DNA of 64,000 nucleotides from Candidatus Pelagibacter communis. Lineage in GTDB: Bacteria > Pseudomonadota > Alphaproteobacteria > Pelagibacterales > Pelagibacteraceae. The DNA is taken from contig NZ_CVSH01000052.1 in assembly GCF_001179965.1 (NCBI RefSeq), positions 87,501 through 151,500 of the forward strand. The letters run 5' to 3'. Positions within the stretch are counted from its first letter, which is position 1. Each line of letters starts with the position of its first letter. Shown here piece after piece: positions 51,670-60,472 of the stretch. Under the pieces are notes generated by a model, which did no database searches, was not told the DNA's origin, and saw only the letters and a list, made by a program, of their open reading frames with translations. A program made the translations under genes and the position numbers.

Positions 51670-52764
51670 ATGAGAGTTAAATTTACCAACTTATACAAAC
51701 TAGTCCCAAAAAAGAAAGAAATTTTAGTAAAGATTAATTCTTTAATAAAAAATTCTAAATTTGTAGGAGGAGAAGAAGTTGCAAACTTTGAAAAAAATTT
51801 TTCAAAGTTTACTGGTTCAAAGTATTGTACAACAGTTGGAAATGGCACAGATGCCTTAGAAATAGCTGTTAAATCTCTTAATTTAAAAAAAAATTCTGAA
51901 ATCATTGTTCCGGCAAATACATGGATTTCCACAGCGGAGGCAGTTGTAAACAATGGAATGAAGCTAGTTTTTTGTGATATTAATTTAGAGGATTATACTA
52001 TCTGCATCAAAGATCTTAAAAAAAAAATCAATAAAAAAACAAAAGCAATTATCGCAGTTCATTTGTATGGAAATCCAGCAAATATGATTGAAATTAAAAA
52101 AATTATCAAGAATAAAAAAATTAAAATTATCGAGGATTGTGCACAAGCACATGGAACTAAAATTAAAAAAAAACACGTTGGCAGTTTTGGCGATGTTGGA
52201 ACCTTTAGTTTTTTTCCGGGAAAGAATCTTGGTGGATTTGGTGATGGTGGTGCAATAATCACTAATTCTAAAAGTATATTTAATTATTGCAAAAGAGCAA
52301 AAGATCACGGGGCATTAAAAAAATATGACCATCAATTCTCAGGAAGAAACTCTAGATTAGATACTATTCAATCAGCTGTTTTAAACATTAAACTTAAAAG
52401 CTATAACAAAGTAATATCTTTAAGAAATAAGCTATCTAAGATTTATTTTAAAAAACTTAAAAAGATTAATGGTATAAAAGTTTTCGAAACTAAAAAAAAT
52501 AATACTTATAGTTTTCATCAATTCGTAATTAAAACAAAAAAAAGAAATAAATTAAGAAGTTATTTGTTAAACAAAAAAATTGATACAATGATTCATTATC
52601 CCTATATGCTTAATGAGCTAAAATTTTTTCCAAATGCTAAATTAAATAATTGTAAAAGACTTGGAGATCAAATTTTGAGCTTACCAATATCCGAAGAGCA
52701 TACTGCAAAAGAAATTGAATATGTATCAAATAAAATTATTGATTTTTTTAATAAAAAAAAATGA
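51670..52764 (+). CDS. DegT/DnrJ/EryC1 sugar aminotransferase (FdtB-like)
   Basis: A 364-residue PLP enzyme. K185 in FSFFPGKNLGGFGDGG is the PLP lysine, and this F-P-G-K-N-L-G-x-x-G-D-G-G block is characteristic of FdtB/QdtB and WlbE-type 3-aminotransferases. EDCAQAHG (155-162) and TVGNGTDALEIAV near 55-67 complete the site. With the FdtA-like ketoisomerase across a 186-bp divergent region it should make a 3-amino-3,6-dideoxy sugar. Its last 4 nt overlap the frameshifted rmlC-like gene. Confidence 0.87.
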   Translation: MRVKFTNLYKLVPKKKEILVKINSLIKNSKFVGGEEVANFEKNFSKFTGSKYCTTVGNGTDALEIAVKSLNLKKNSEIIVPANTWISTAEAVVNNGMKLVFCDINLEDYTICIKDLKKKINKKTKAIIAVHLYGNPANMIEIKKIIKNKKIKIIEDCAQAHGTKIKKKHVGSFGDVGTFSFFPGKNLGGFGDGGAIITNSKSIFNYCKRAKDHGALKKYDHQFSGRNSRLDTIQSAVLNIKLKSYNKVISLRNKLSKIYFKKLKKINGIKVFETKKNNTYSFHQFVIKTKKRNKLRSYLLNKKIDTMIHYPYMLNELKFFPNAKLNNCKRLGDQILSLPISEEHTAKEIEYVSNKIIDFFNKKK

Positions 52765-53290
52765 CAAGAATAAATTTAAAAAAAATAAATAAACCAAAAA
52801 AAATAAAAATGAAAAAATTTTTTGATACCAGAGGATTTTTTCAAGAAATTTTCTTAAAAAAAAGTTTTAATTTAGATATAAAGTTTACTGCTTTAGCAAA
52901 ATCTAAGAAAAATGTAATTCGAGGACTACATTTTCAATTAAGAAACAAACAAACAAAATTAATATATGTATGCGAGGGAAAAATATTAGATATTGTTGTA
53001 AATTTAAAAAGAGATTCATCGAGTTTTGGCAAAGTTTCCAAGTTTGTTCTGAAAGAAGGTGAAATTTTATTTATTCCTGAATTTTACGCTCATGGATATG
53101 AGTGCTTATCAAAAAATGTACAGTATTATATCATCTTGAAAAATATCGGGACGTTAAAAATGAGTCTGGGATTCAGTACAACGATAAAAGTTTAAATATT
53201 CCTTGGAAGACCAAAAAACCAGTTTTATCTCAAAGAGATAGTAATCATATTAGTTTTATAGAATTCAAGAAAAAATTTAAATCTTTGTAG
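52761..53290 (+). pseudogene. rmlC: RmlC-like dTDP-4-keto-6-deoxysugar 3,5-epimerase, frameshifted
   Basis: The first 123 residues follow the RmlC cupin: FDTRGFFQEIF, SKKNVIRGLHFQ (with the catalytic His) and ILFIPEFYAHGYECLS. Around 53124-53132 the frame is lost: the sequence reads CAG TAT TAT ATC, but dropping the two bases at 53130-53131 restores YYHLEKYRDVKNESGIQYNDKSLNIPW and LSQRDSN, the normal RmlC C-terminus, up to a stop at 53288-53290. Read as is, the frame ends at 53195 after 144 residues. The repaired protein would be about 175 residues, the normal length. A two-base insertion in a TAT run, or a sequencing error in such a run, explains it. Confidence 0.8.
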
Positions 53291-54044
53291 ATTTATTAGT
53301 CTTAGCTTTTAGGAATTTTATCGGCTTTTTAATTATTTTAATAAAGTATAATAATTTTACCAAAATTTTATTTTGATTATTATCAATTCTTATAGAATTC
53401 AAATCTTTTAGATGATCAATATAGTTTATTTTACTTGAGTACCCACCTTTTGAGAATGTTCCTAATACCTCATTTTTTTTTGTGGAGATGCCTTTTAAAT
53501 TAAAATTAACTATCATTTTATAAAAAAAGTCTAAGTCTGCGCTTAGATACTTAGGGTTATATAAGCCAACCTCCATATGTTTTTTGAGTTTAATAAAAAA
53601 ACCAACTGAATGAGATGTATAAAAACCAAAGCTCAATTTGATTTTCCAAGGATTGAAACCATGCATAAGTTTATATTTCATTACAGTGCCAAATAGAAAA
53701 TCAATTTTATGGTTATTAAAATAATTGTTTACAATTTTAACAGCATCTGGATTATAAAAATCATCAGCATTAAGAAATCCTACAATTTCACCTTTTGCTT
53801 TTTTAATTCCTTTATTCATTGCATCCCAAATTCCATTATCTTGCTCTATAATAATTTTATCAATTTTTTTTTCGTATTTTTTCAATATCTCTATTGTTTT
53901 ATCAGTAGATCCACCGTCTATAATTATATACTCAATATAGTCATAATTTTGGTTTAAAACGCTTTGAATGGATCTTTCGATAGTTTGTTCAGCATTTTTT
54001 ACAACTGTTATAATTGTAATTAAGTTATTTTTAAATTTTTGCAT
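53277..54044 (-). CDS. GT2-family glycosyltransferase (WcaA-like)
   Basis: A 255-residue GT-A enzyme. LITIITVVKNAEQTIERSIQSVLNQ is the start, YIIIDGGSTDKTIEILKKYE binds the nucleotide, EQDNGIWDAMNKGIKKAKGEIVGFLNADDFY carries the D-N-G-I-x-D-A-x-N-K-G motif and the A-D-D metal site. MHGFNPWKIKLSFGFYTSHSVGFFIKLKKH resembles the acceptor loop of colanic-acid-type transferases. Its end overlaps the rmlC-like gene by 14 nt on the opposite strand. Divergent from 54084 with 39 bases between. Confidence 0.88.
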   Translation of the reverse strand: MQKFKNNLITIITVVKNAEQTIERSIQSVLNQNYDYIEYIIIDGGSTDKTIEILKKYEKKIDKIIIEQDNGIWDAMNKGIKKAKGEIVGFLNADDFYNPDAVKIVNNYFNNHKIDFLFGTVMKYKLMHGFNPWKIKLSFGFYTSHSVGFFIKLKKHMEVGLYNPKYLSADLDFFYKMIVNFNLKGISTKKNEVLGTFSKGGYSSKINYIDHLKDLNSIRIDNNQNKILVKLLYFIKIIKKPIKFLKAKTNKSTKI

Positions 54045-54083
54045 TCTTTTAAGATTTGAATATATACATAATAAGTAAAAATT

Positions 54084-55235
54084 ATGAAAAAAATATTTTT
54101 CTGGTCTCCCTATCTCTCAAATGTTGCAACAATTAAAAATGTCCTAAACTCAGCAATGTCAATGAAAAAATACAATAAAAAGTCTCTTAATATTTCAATA
54201 TTAGACGTTATTGGAGAATGGTCAAAGTATGAAAAAGAAATTCAGGCATTAAAAATTAATCTAATAAAAATGCCAGGTTTTAAATTAGATAAATTTTTTC
54301 CGATTGAGGGTTTTTTAAAATCAAGAATAATTTTTTTTTTAATATTTTTTTTTAAATTTTTTTCATTAAGAAAAATTATTAAATATGAAAAACCTGAATA
54401 TTTTATAATACACTTACTATCTTTTTTACCTTTTACTTTAATGATTTTTTCAAATTTTGAAACTAGGTTTATTCTTAGAATATCTGGTTTACCAAAACTC
54501 ACAATTTTAAGAAAATTATTTTGGAAAATAATATCAAAAAAAATTTATATGGTGACGTGCCCTTCATATAAAACTAAGCAAGATTTATTAAAAATGGGAA
54601 TTTTTCCTGAAAAAATTTTAAAAACACTTTATGATCCTATTATTGATGTTGATAAAATTAATAAAAATTTGATGAAAACAAATAAATATAATTTTTCAGA
54701 TAAAAAATATTTTTTAAATATAGGAAGATTAACGAAGCAAAAAAATCAATTGTTATTATTAAAAGCTTTTTCGAAAATATCAAATTCAAATAAAGACTTA
54801 AATTTAGTAATAGTCGGAGAGGGAGAAGAAAGAAGTAAACTTGAAAGTTATATAAAGTCTAAAAACTTGGGCACCAAAGTTTTTCTGGTAGGTTATACTG
54901 AAAATGTCTATCCTTTAATAAAAAAATCAATTGCAATTATATCAAGCTCTTTGTGGGAAGATCCGGGCGCAGTAATGATTGAGGCATCTTACTGTAACAA
55001 AAATGTCATTTCGTCAAATTGTCCTAACGGACCAGAGGAATTTTTATCTTCTGATAGCGGAAATTACTTATTTAGAAATAACGATGTTGTATCACTTATT
55101 AATAAAATTAATTGTTTCTTAAACGATGATGAAAATAAGAAATTTTTACAAATTCTTTCTTGTAAAAAAAAAAGTAGAAATTACACAATATTTAAACACT
55201 ATAAAAGATTAGTTTTATTATTAAAATTAAATTAA
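54084..55235 (+). CDS. GT4-family (group 1) glycosyltransferase
   Basis: A 383-residue GT-B enzyme. ISILDVIGEWSKYEKEI and VTCPSYKTKQDLLKMGI are in the acceptor domain; FLNIGRLTKQKNQLLLLKAF opens the donor domain with G-R-L-x-x-Q-K; LVIVGEGEERSKLESYI, VFLVGYTENVYPLIKKS and SSLWEDPGAVMIEASYCNKNVISSNCPNGPEEFL give the E-x7-E nucleotide site. A retaining transferase acting on the lipid-linked acceptor is expected. It begins a plus-strand run with the WecA-like gene. Confidence 0.9.
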   Translation: MKKIFFWSPYLSNVATIKNVLNSAMSMKKYNKKSLNISILDVIGEWSKYEKEIQALKINLIKMPGFKLDKFFPIEGFLKSRIIFFLIFFFKFFSLRKIIKYEKPEYFIIHLLSFLPFTLMIFSNFETRFILRISGLPKLTILRKLFWKIISKKIYMVTCPSYKTKQDLLKMGIFPEKILKTLYDPIIDVDKINKNLMKTNKYNFSDKKYFLNIGRLTKQKNQLLLLKAFSKISNSNKDLNLVIVGEGEERSKLESYIKSKNLGTKVFLVGYTENVYPLIKKSIAIISSSLWEDPGAVMIEASYCNKNVISSNCPNGPEEFLSSDSGNYLFRNNDVVSLINKINCFLNDDENKKFLQILSCKKKSRNYTIFKHYKRLVLLLKLN

Positions 55236-55241
55236 GAAAAT

Positions 55242-56270
55242 ATGTATAAAGATTTTTTAACTTTATTTATAGTTGTTTCTTTATTTTTAGTTTACTTTTG
55301 TAGAAAAAATAATCTGTTAGTTGATTTTAAACTTGAAAAACACAAAAGATTTTCTTCCAAATTCAAAATTAATTCTATAGGTGGAATTCTTTTAATTAGT
55401 TTTTTTATATATGAATACTTATTTATAGATCAAAATTTTTCATTATTATTATTTCTTTTTTGTATTTTTTTTATTGGTTTAATGTCAGATGTAAAAAGAT
55501 TGAATAGTGTAAGTTTAAGATTTATTTTACAAATAGCATTAGTCATATTTTTTGCAAAAATTATTGGTTTAGAAATAACAAGTACCAGGATTGAATTTTT
55601 AGATTTAATTTTGTCTAACAATCTTGCAAATGTTATTTTTGTTTCTTTCTGCTTGATGGTATTAATAAATGGTGGAAATTTTATAGATGGTTTGAATGGA
55701 CTTTTAATAAAATATTTTTTATTAATCTATTTAGTTATATTTTTTAATTTTGACTATAATATAAATACAAATACAGACTTTTTATTAAATTTCATTATAG
55801 TTTTATCTTTAATATTGTTATTAAATTTATGTGGATTTATATATATGGGTGACTCGGGGGCATATTTATTATCTTTGTTCACAGGCATCTATCTCATTAA
55901 TTTCTCATATAACAATGAATACATATCTCCTTTTTTAATCATTGTTCTATTATGGTACCCATGTTTTGAGCTTCTATTTTCAATGATTAGGAGATTTATA
56001 GATAAATCAGAAACATATAAGCCTGACACGAGCCATTTACATCAACTTGTATATTATTTTATTAAAAAAAATAAATTCAGTTATAAAAACTCAATAATTC
56101 ACTTTATAACTTCTCTATTAATAAATTCTTATAACTTATTTATCTTTATATTTGCTATGCATTTTATTTATAATTCAAAAGTATTAATTTTAATGATTAT
56201 GACAAATATATTTATATACGTTTTATTATATATTTTTCTAAAAAAAAAATATCAAATGGATAATCAATAA
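55242..56270 (+). CDS. WecA/MraY-like polyprenyl-phosphate sugar-1-phosphate transferase
   Basis: A 342-residue membrane enzyme with about ten hydrophobic segments that starts lipid-linked glycan synthesis by moving a sugar-1-phosphate from UDP onto undecaprenyl phosphate. INSIGGILLISFF is the first conserved loop, GLMSDVKRLNSVSLRFILQ carries the D-x-x-x aspartate, LINGGNFIDGLNGLL is the N-x-x-N-x-x-D-G-x-x-G motif, YMGDSGAYLLSLF the G-D-S/T-G and SHLHQLVYYF the H-x-H of the UDP site. All catalytic elements are visible. It likely initiates the repeat unit built by this island. Confidence 0.88.
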   Translation: MYKDFLTLFIVVSLFLVYFCRKNNLLVDFKLEKHKRFSSKFKINSIGGILLISFFIYEYLFIDQNFSLLLFLFCIFFIGLMSDVKRLNSVSLRFILQIALVIFFAKIIGLEITSTRIEFLDLILSNNLANVIFVSFCLMVLINGGNFIDGLNGLLIKYFLLIYLVIFFNFDYNINTNTDFLLNFIIVLSLILLLNLCGFIYMGDSGAYLLSLFTGIYLINFSYNNEYISPFLIIVLLWYPCFELLFSMIRRFIDKSETYKPDTSHLHQLVYYFIKKNKFSYKNSIIHFITSLLINSYNLFIFIFAMHFIYNSKVLILMIMTNIFIYVLLYIFLKKKYQMDNQ

Positions 56271-56278
56271 ATTTGTGC

Positions 56279-57946
56279 ATGGAGTTTTTAAAATTTATAA
56301 TTATTTATACACTTCTGACTGTATCAATAATTGGATATGGACTAATTTTTTCAAAAAAATTCACGAGTTTTAATAATTTTCAATATGAAAATATTTCTAT
56401 AGGGTATGTGGGTCTTTTTGGAATTTTTCTCTCGATAATTATATCCTATTTAACAAATTTATTCTTTCCACATAATAATTTACATAATCTTTTTTTCATC
56501 TTCATTGGAATAATTATTTTTTTTCTTCTTCAAAATAAAGTTAAAAAGCAATTTATTTCCAAGTACTTTATTTTTTCATACTTAATATCTTTTTTTGCAA
56601 TTTTTTATTTTAAAAGTCATGACGATTTTTCATACTATCATCTCAGTTTAATAAATAATATTACAGAAAATAAGATTGAATTTGGTCTATCGCATTTTGA
56701 TATAGCTTTTAATCATGTATCCTCATTATTTTATTTTCATTCTTTATTTAAAACTTTATTTACGGGTGATTATTATTATCAAATTGGGCAATTGAGTATT
56801 GTAATATTCGTAAATACAATCTTACTTGAAAATATATTCAAAAAGAATTCTTCTAAACCACTTGATATAAGCTTCTTTTTAAGCATATTTTTATTAATTC
56901 TAATTAATATTTTCTTTTATAGATTAGCTGAACACGGAACCGACAGATCAGCTCAAATATTATTTTTTTTGGCCTTTATCTTAGTAATAAATTTGATTAA
57001 TGAAAATAAAATCGAAAAAAAAATTTTTGAATTATTAATAATTATTTTTAGCTTAATAATATCAATTAAATCATTTTATATATTATACTCTGTTTTATTT
57101 TTTATCATTTATTTCAAGTTTTTTAAAATAACAGAAACTTTTAAAATTTTTTCAGTTTTTCCCGTCGCGTATTTCAGTTTACTAATAATATCTTTAATGA
57201 TTTTAAGTAATATAGCTGCATCAGGGTGCCTATTGTATCCAATATCCCTTACATGTTTTGAAAGTTTTTTTTGGGGATATGGAAAAGATCAAGTAGTAGG
57301 AGTAATGCAATGGTATGAAATATGGTCAAAAGCAGGTGCAACTCCAAATTATAGAGTTGATAATTTTGAGGAATATCTTAGAAATTTTAATTGGGTTTCT
57401 AACTGGGTAGATAAATATTTTTTTAATAAATTTTCTGATTTTTTTTTGGGAGTAATATTTTCAATCTTTATTTTATACTTATGTTTTTTTCCAAAAAATA
57501 AAAATTTAAAAAACTTTAAAAAATATTTTATTATTTATTTCATACTAATATTATTATTAATAGAATGGTTTTGGAATCACCCAGCATTAAGATATGGAGG
57601 ATTTGTTTTGGTCTTTCTGATTATGACTTTTCCATTTGCAATTTTATTTAAAAATCAAAAATTTACTTTTAAAAAAAAACTTTTACAAATTAAACTAATA
57701 CTATTGATTATTTTTATAGTATTTTCTTTTCGAAACGTAAATAGACTAATTAATGAATATAATATTTACAATTATAATTTTCTTAAAAATCCAAATTATT
57801 CGATTGATAAAGATTATTATACTATGCAAAATGCAAAGAAAAACCTTTTTAAAGATCTAAGTAAATGCGATGAAAATAACTCTTTAGGGAAAATTAAGTG
57901 TAAAAAAATTTTAAATTATAATTTTTACTATAATTCTAAAAATTAA
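56279..57946 (+). CDS. Polytopic membrane protein, putative polysaccharide polymerase or GT-C transferase
   Basis: A 555-residue protein with at least eleven hydrophobic helices, rich in F and I. The longest non-membrane stretch lies near residues 340-400 (YGKDQVVGVMQWYEIWSKAGATPNYRVDNFEEYLRNFNWVSNW), which would form the large periplasmic loop seen in Wzy-like and LIC_10190-type membrane proteins. FYRLAEHGTDRSAQILFF near residue 215 is a candidate catalytic region. I use the ATG at 56279; a TTG two codons upstream is also open. It follows the WecA-like gene by 8 nt, as expected for a repeat-unit polymerase, but the assignment is tentative. Confidence 0.5.
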   Translation: MEFLKFIIIYTLLTVSIIGYGLIFSKKFTSFNNFQYENISIGYVGLFGIFLSIIISYLTNLFFPHNNLHNLFFIFIGIIIFFLLQNKVKKQFISKYFIFSYLISFFAIFYFKSHDDFSYYHLSLINNITENKIEFGLSHFDIAFNHVSSLFYFHSLFKTLFTGDYYYQIGQLSIVIFVNTILLENIFKKNSSKPLDISFFLSIFLLILINIFFYRLAEHGTDRSAQILFFLAFILVINLINENKIEKKIFELLIIIFSLIISIKSFYILYSVLFFIIYFKFFKITETFKIFSVFPVAYFSLLIISLMILSNIAASGCLLYPISLTCFESFFWGYGKDQVVGVMQWYEIWSKAGATPNYRVDNFEEYLRNFNWVSNWVDKYFFNKFSDFFLGVIFSIFILYLCFFPKNKNLKNFKKYFIIYFILILLLIEWFWNHPALRYGGFVLVFLIMTFPFAILFKNQKFTFKKKLLQIKLILLIIFIVFSFRNVNRLINEYNIYNYNFLKNPNYSIDKDYYTMQNAKKNLFKDLSKCDENNSLGKIKCKKILNYNFYYNSKN

Positions 57947-58690
57947 TTAAATTTTTCTCTTTATCGAATTAATACCAAGTAATATAAGATAATATAAAGA
58001 TTTAATAAGATTAAATTTTTCATATTCCATAAAAACCGCAAAACCATCGGATAATTTTTGATAAAAGTTTGACGATAATGAGTTTTTTGTCTTATTCCAT
58101 ACAACTAAGCTTTGTGGAAAATTATAAGCATTTATATTATTTTTTGTAATTTTAAGCCATGCAACATAGTCCTCTTTAGTTTTAAGAGGTGGAAATAGTT
58201 CCTCCATAATTATTTTTTTGTTTAATTGAACCGTTGATAATCCAATTTCATTTGAACCTAGCAAATCTTTGTAATCTAAAACAGATTTAGGACTTTTTAC
58301 ATTGATTGTTTTCTCCTTAGAAACTACCTTGTCATAATTGCAAAACGTAAAATCATAATTATTTTCTTGCATAAATTTAGTTTGTCTTTCCAGTTTCTCA
58401 GGTAGCCAAAAATCATCAGAGTCCACAAAAGCAATAATTTTACCCTTAGCATGTTTGATGCCTATATTTCTTGAAATACCAGCACCTAAATTCTTCGAAT
58501 TTTTAATAATTTTAATTTTAGGATTTTTTTTAAAATCACTTTCTATCTCAAATAAATCGTTTAAATTTTCATCATCATAAATCAAAATAACTTCAAAGTC
58601 TTTGAATGATTGGCTTAAAATAGAATTAATAGTTTTTTTAACATAATTTATTTTTCTATAGTAAGGTAATATGATACTAACAAATGGCAT
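57947..58690 (-). CDS. GT2-family glycosyltransferase
   Basis: A 247-residue GT-A enzyme. VSIILPYYRKINYVKKTINSILSQ is the nucleotide-binding start, VILIYDDENLNDLFEI follows, KNLGAGISRNIGIKHAKGKIIAFVDSDDFWLPEKLERQ contains G-x-x-x-x-R-N-x-G and the D-S-D-D-F metal site. EELFPPLKTKEDYVAWLKI carries the usual K-x-E-D-Y catalytic base. Its end abuts the polymerase-like gene with no spacing. The donor is unknown. Confidence 0.9.
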   Translation of the reverse strand: MPFVSIILPYYRKINYVKKTINSILSQSFKDFEVILIYDDENLNDLFEIESDFKKNPKIKIIKNSKNLGAGISRNIGIKHAKGKIIAFVDSDDFWLPEKLERQTKFMQENNYDFTFCNYDKVVSKEKTINVKSPKSVLDYKDLLGSNEIGLSTVQLNKKIIMEELFPPLKTKEDYVAWLKITKNNINAYNFPQSLVVWNKTKNSLSSNFYQKLSDGFAVFMEYEKFNLIKSLYYLILLGINSIKRKI

Positions 58691-58748
58691 TATTTAATAA
58701 GTTAATAATGAAATACTATTATACATCATAAATATATTAAATAAGATA

Positions 58749-59423
58749 ATGAAAGATTTAACTTTGATAATTCCAGCAAAAAAAGAGGCTGAGTCTCTTC
58801 CGATTTTCTTGAAAGAAATAGAGAAATATGAATGCAAAAAACTAATAGTGCTTCAGAAAGAAGACTTAGAAACAAAAAAATCAATAGAAAATATTAAAAA
58901 TATAGAAATCTACGAACAAAATAATAATGGATATGGTAGTGCCTTAATTGAAGGTATTAATTCTGTTAAAACAGATTATTGTTGCATAATTAATGCAGAT
59001 GGTTCTATGGACCCTAAATATCTAGAAGATATGAAAAAACAATGTACAAATTTGGATTTTGTTTTTGGTTCAAGATATCAAAAACCAGGGGGAGGAAGCG
59101 AAGACGATGATGTAGTTACATCAATTGGTAATTTCGTATTTACTTTATCAGGTAATATTTTATTTAATTTAAAAATAACAGATATTTTATTTACTTATAT
59201 TCTAGGAAAAACTTCTTCTTTCAAAAATTTAGATTTAAATAATTTTGACTTTAGAATTTGTGTTGAAATTCCAATTAAGGCTAAATTTAGAAAAATGAAT
59301 TATATTTGTGTACCTAGCTTTGAAAGAGAGAGAATAGGCGGAAAAAAGAAAGTTAATGCATTAAAAGATGGATTGCTTATCCTTTCTGAAATTGTTAAAT
59401 ATTTTTTGAAATTAAAGAAATAA
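58749..59423 (+). CDS. GT2-family, dolichyl-phosphate-mannose-synthase-like glycosyltransferase
   Basis: A 224-residue compact GT-A enzyme. LTLIIPAKKEAESLPIFLKEI has the A-K-x-E-A-E-x-L-P start of DPM1-like proteins, NNGYGSALIEGINSVKTDYCCIINADGSMDPKYL gives the G-Y-G-x-A-L motif and the N-A-D-G-S metal site, and FVFGSRYQKPGGGSEDDDVVTSIGNFVFT is the characteristic middle. It would make a polyprenyl-phosphate sugar. No membrane helix is obvious at the C-terminus. It lies 8 nt upstream of gmd, so the sugar could be GDP-derived. Confidence 0.85.
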   Translation: MKDLTLIIPAKKEAESLPIFLKEIEKYECKKLIVLQKEDLETKKSIENIKNIEIYEQNNNGYGSALIEGINSVKTDYCCIINADGSMDPKYLEDMKKQCTNLDFVFGSRYQKPGGGSEDDDVVTSIGNFVFTLSGNILFNLKITDILFTYILGKTSSFKNLDLNNFDFRICVEIPIKAKFRKMNYICVPSFERERIGGKKKVNALKDGLLILSEIVKYFLKLKK

Positions 59424-59431
59424 ATATTTAA

Positions 59432-60472
59432 ATGAAAAAAGTCGCACTAATTTTTGGTATTACTGGTCAAGATGGATCATATTTAGCTGAATTTCTATTA
59501 AAAAAAAAATATATAGTTCATGGAGTAAAAAGAAGATCATCATCAATTAATACTGGAAGAATTGACCATATTTATCAAGATCCACAGATTAAAAAAAGAA
59601 CATTTATTTTACATTATGGAGATATCACAGATTCATTATTAGTAACCAGATTGATTAAAGAAATTAAACCTAATGAAATTTATAATTTAGCCGCCCAATC
59701 TCATGTACAAGTATCTTTTGAGTCACCAGAATATACAGCAAATGCAGATGCTTTAGGAGCACTAAGAATACTTGAAGCAATTAGATTCAATAAATTAGAA
59801 AAAAAAACCAAATATTATCAAGCAGGCACATCAGAACTATATGGAAGAAATGAAAAAACTCCTCAAAATGAAAGAACAAACTTTCATCCTGCAAGCCCAT
59901 ATGGTGTTGCAAAACTTTATGCGCATTGGATTACGATCAACTATAAAGAAGCCTATAATATATTTGCTTGTAACGGTATTTTGTTTAATCATGAAAGCCC
60001 AAGAAGAGGAGAAACTTTCGTCACTCAAAAAATTGTTCAAGCTTTATGCAGAATTAAAAAAAAAAAGCAAAGGATATTATATCTTGGTAATTTATATGCC
60101 AAAAGAGATTGGGGGCATGCAAGAGACTATGTTGAGGCAATGTGGCTTATGTTGCAACAAAAAAAACCTATTGATTTAGTAATATCAACAGGCAAGCAAT
60201 CTACTGTTAAAAATTTTGTCAACAAGGTTTCAAAAAAACTAGATATGAAATTAAGTTGGAAAGGTAAAGGAATATCTGAAAAAGCAGTTGATCAAAATGG
60301 AAAAACTATAGTTGCTTGCGATAAAAATTATTATAGGCCTTTAGAGGTAAACAACCTTCTAGGAGATTCAAGAAAAGCTAGAAAATTACTTAATTGGAAG
60401 CCAAAAACTGGACTTGATGATTTAATTTCTGAGATGGTAAATTTAGAAATAAATAGGTTTGACTATAAATGA
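59432..60472 (+). CDS. gmd: GDP-mannose 4,6-dehydratase
   Basis: A 346-residue SDR that converts GDP-mannose to GDP-4-keto-6-deoxymannose. IFGITGQDGSYLAEFLL (9-25) is the Gmd NAD loop, VHGVKRRSSSINTGRIDHIY is the diagnostic NADP/arginine segment, NLAAQSHVQVSFESPEYTANADALGALRILEAIR is near identical to the family, and YQAGTSELYG with SPYGVAKLYAHW gives T, E, Y and K. FNHESPRRGETFVTQKI and RDWGHARDYVEAMW are also conserved. It shares 4 nt with the fucose synthase gene. Highly confident. Confidence 0.95.
   Translation: MKKVALIFGITGQDGSYLAEFLLKKKYIVHGVKRRSSSINTGRIDHIYQDPQIKKRTFILHYGDITDSLLVTRLIKEIKPNEIYNLAAQSHVQVSFESPEYTANADALGALRILEAIRFNKLEKKTKYYQAGTSELYGRNEKTPQNERTNFHPASPYGVAKLYAHWITINYKEAYNIFACNGILFNHESPRRGETFVTQKIVQALCRIKKKKQRILYLGNLYAKRDWGHARDYVEAMWLMLQQKKPIDLVISTGKQSTVKNFVNKVSKKLDMKLSWKGKGISEKAVDQNGKTIVACDKNYYRPLEVNNLLGDSRKARKLLNWKPKTGLDDLISEMVNLEINRFDYK

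Noticed and set aside
52059-52262. Minus-strand frame opposite the FdtB-like aminotransferase
   Set aside because: Rich in P and F only because it is the complement of the conserved PLP-binding region; shadow of a strong gene.
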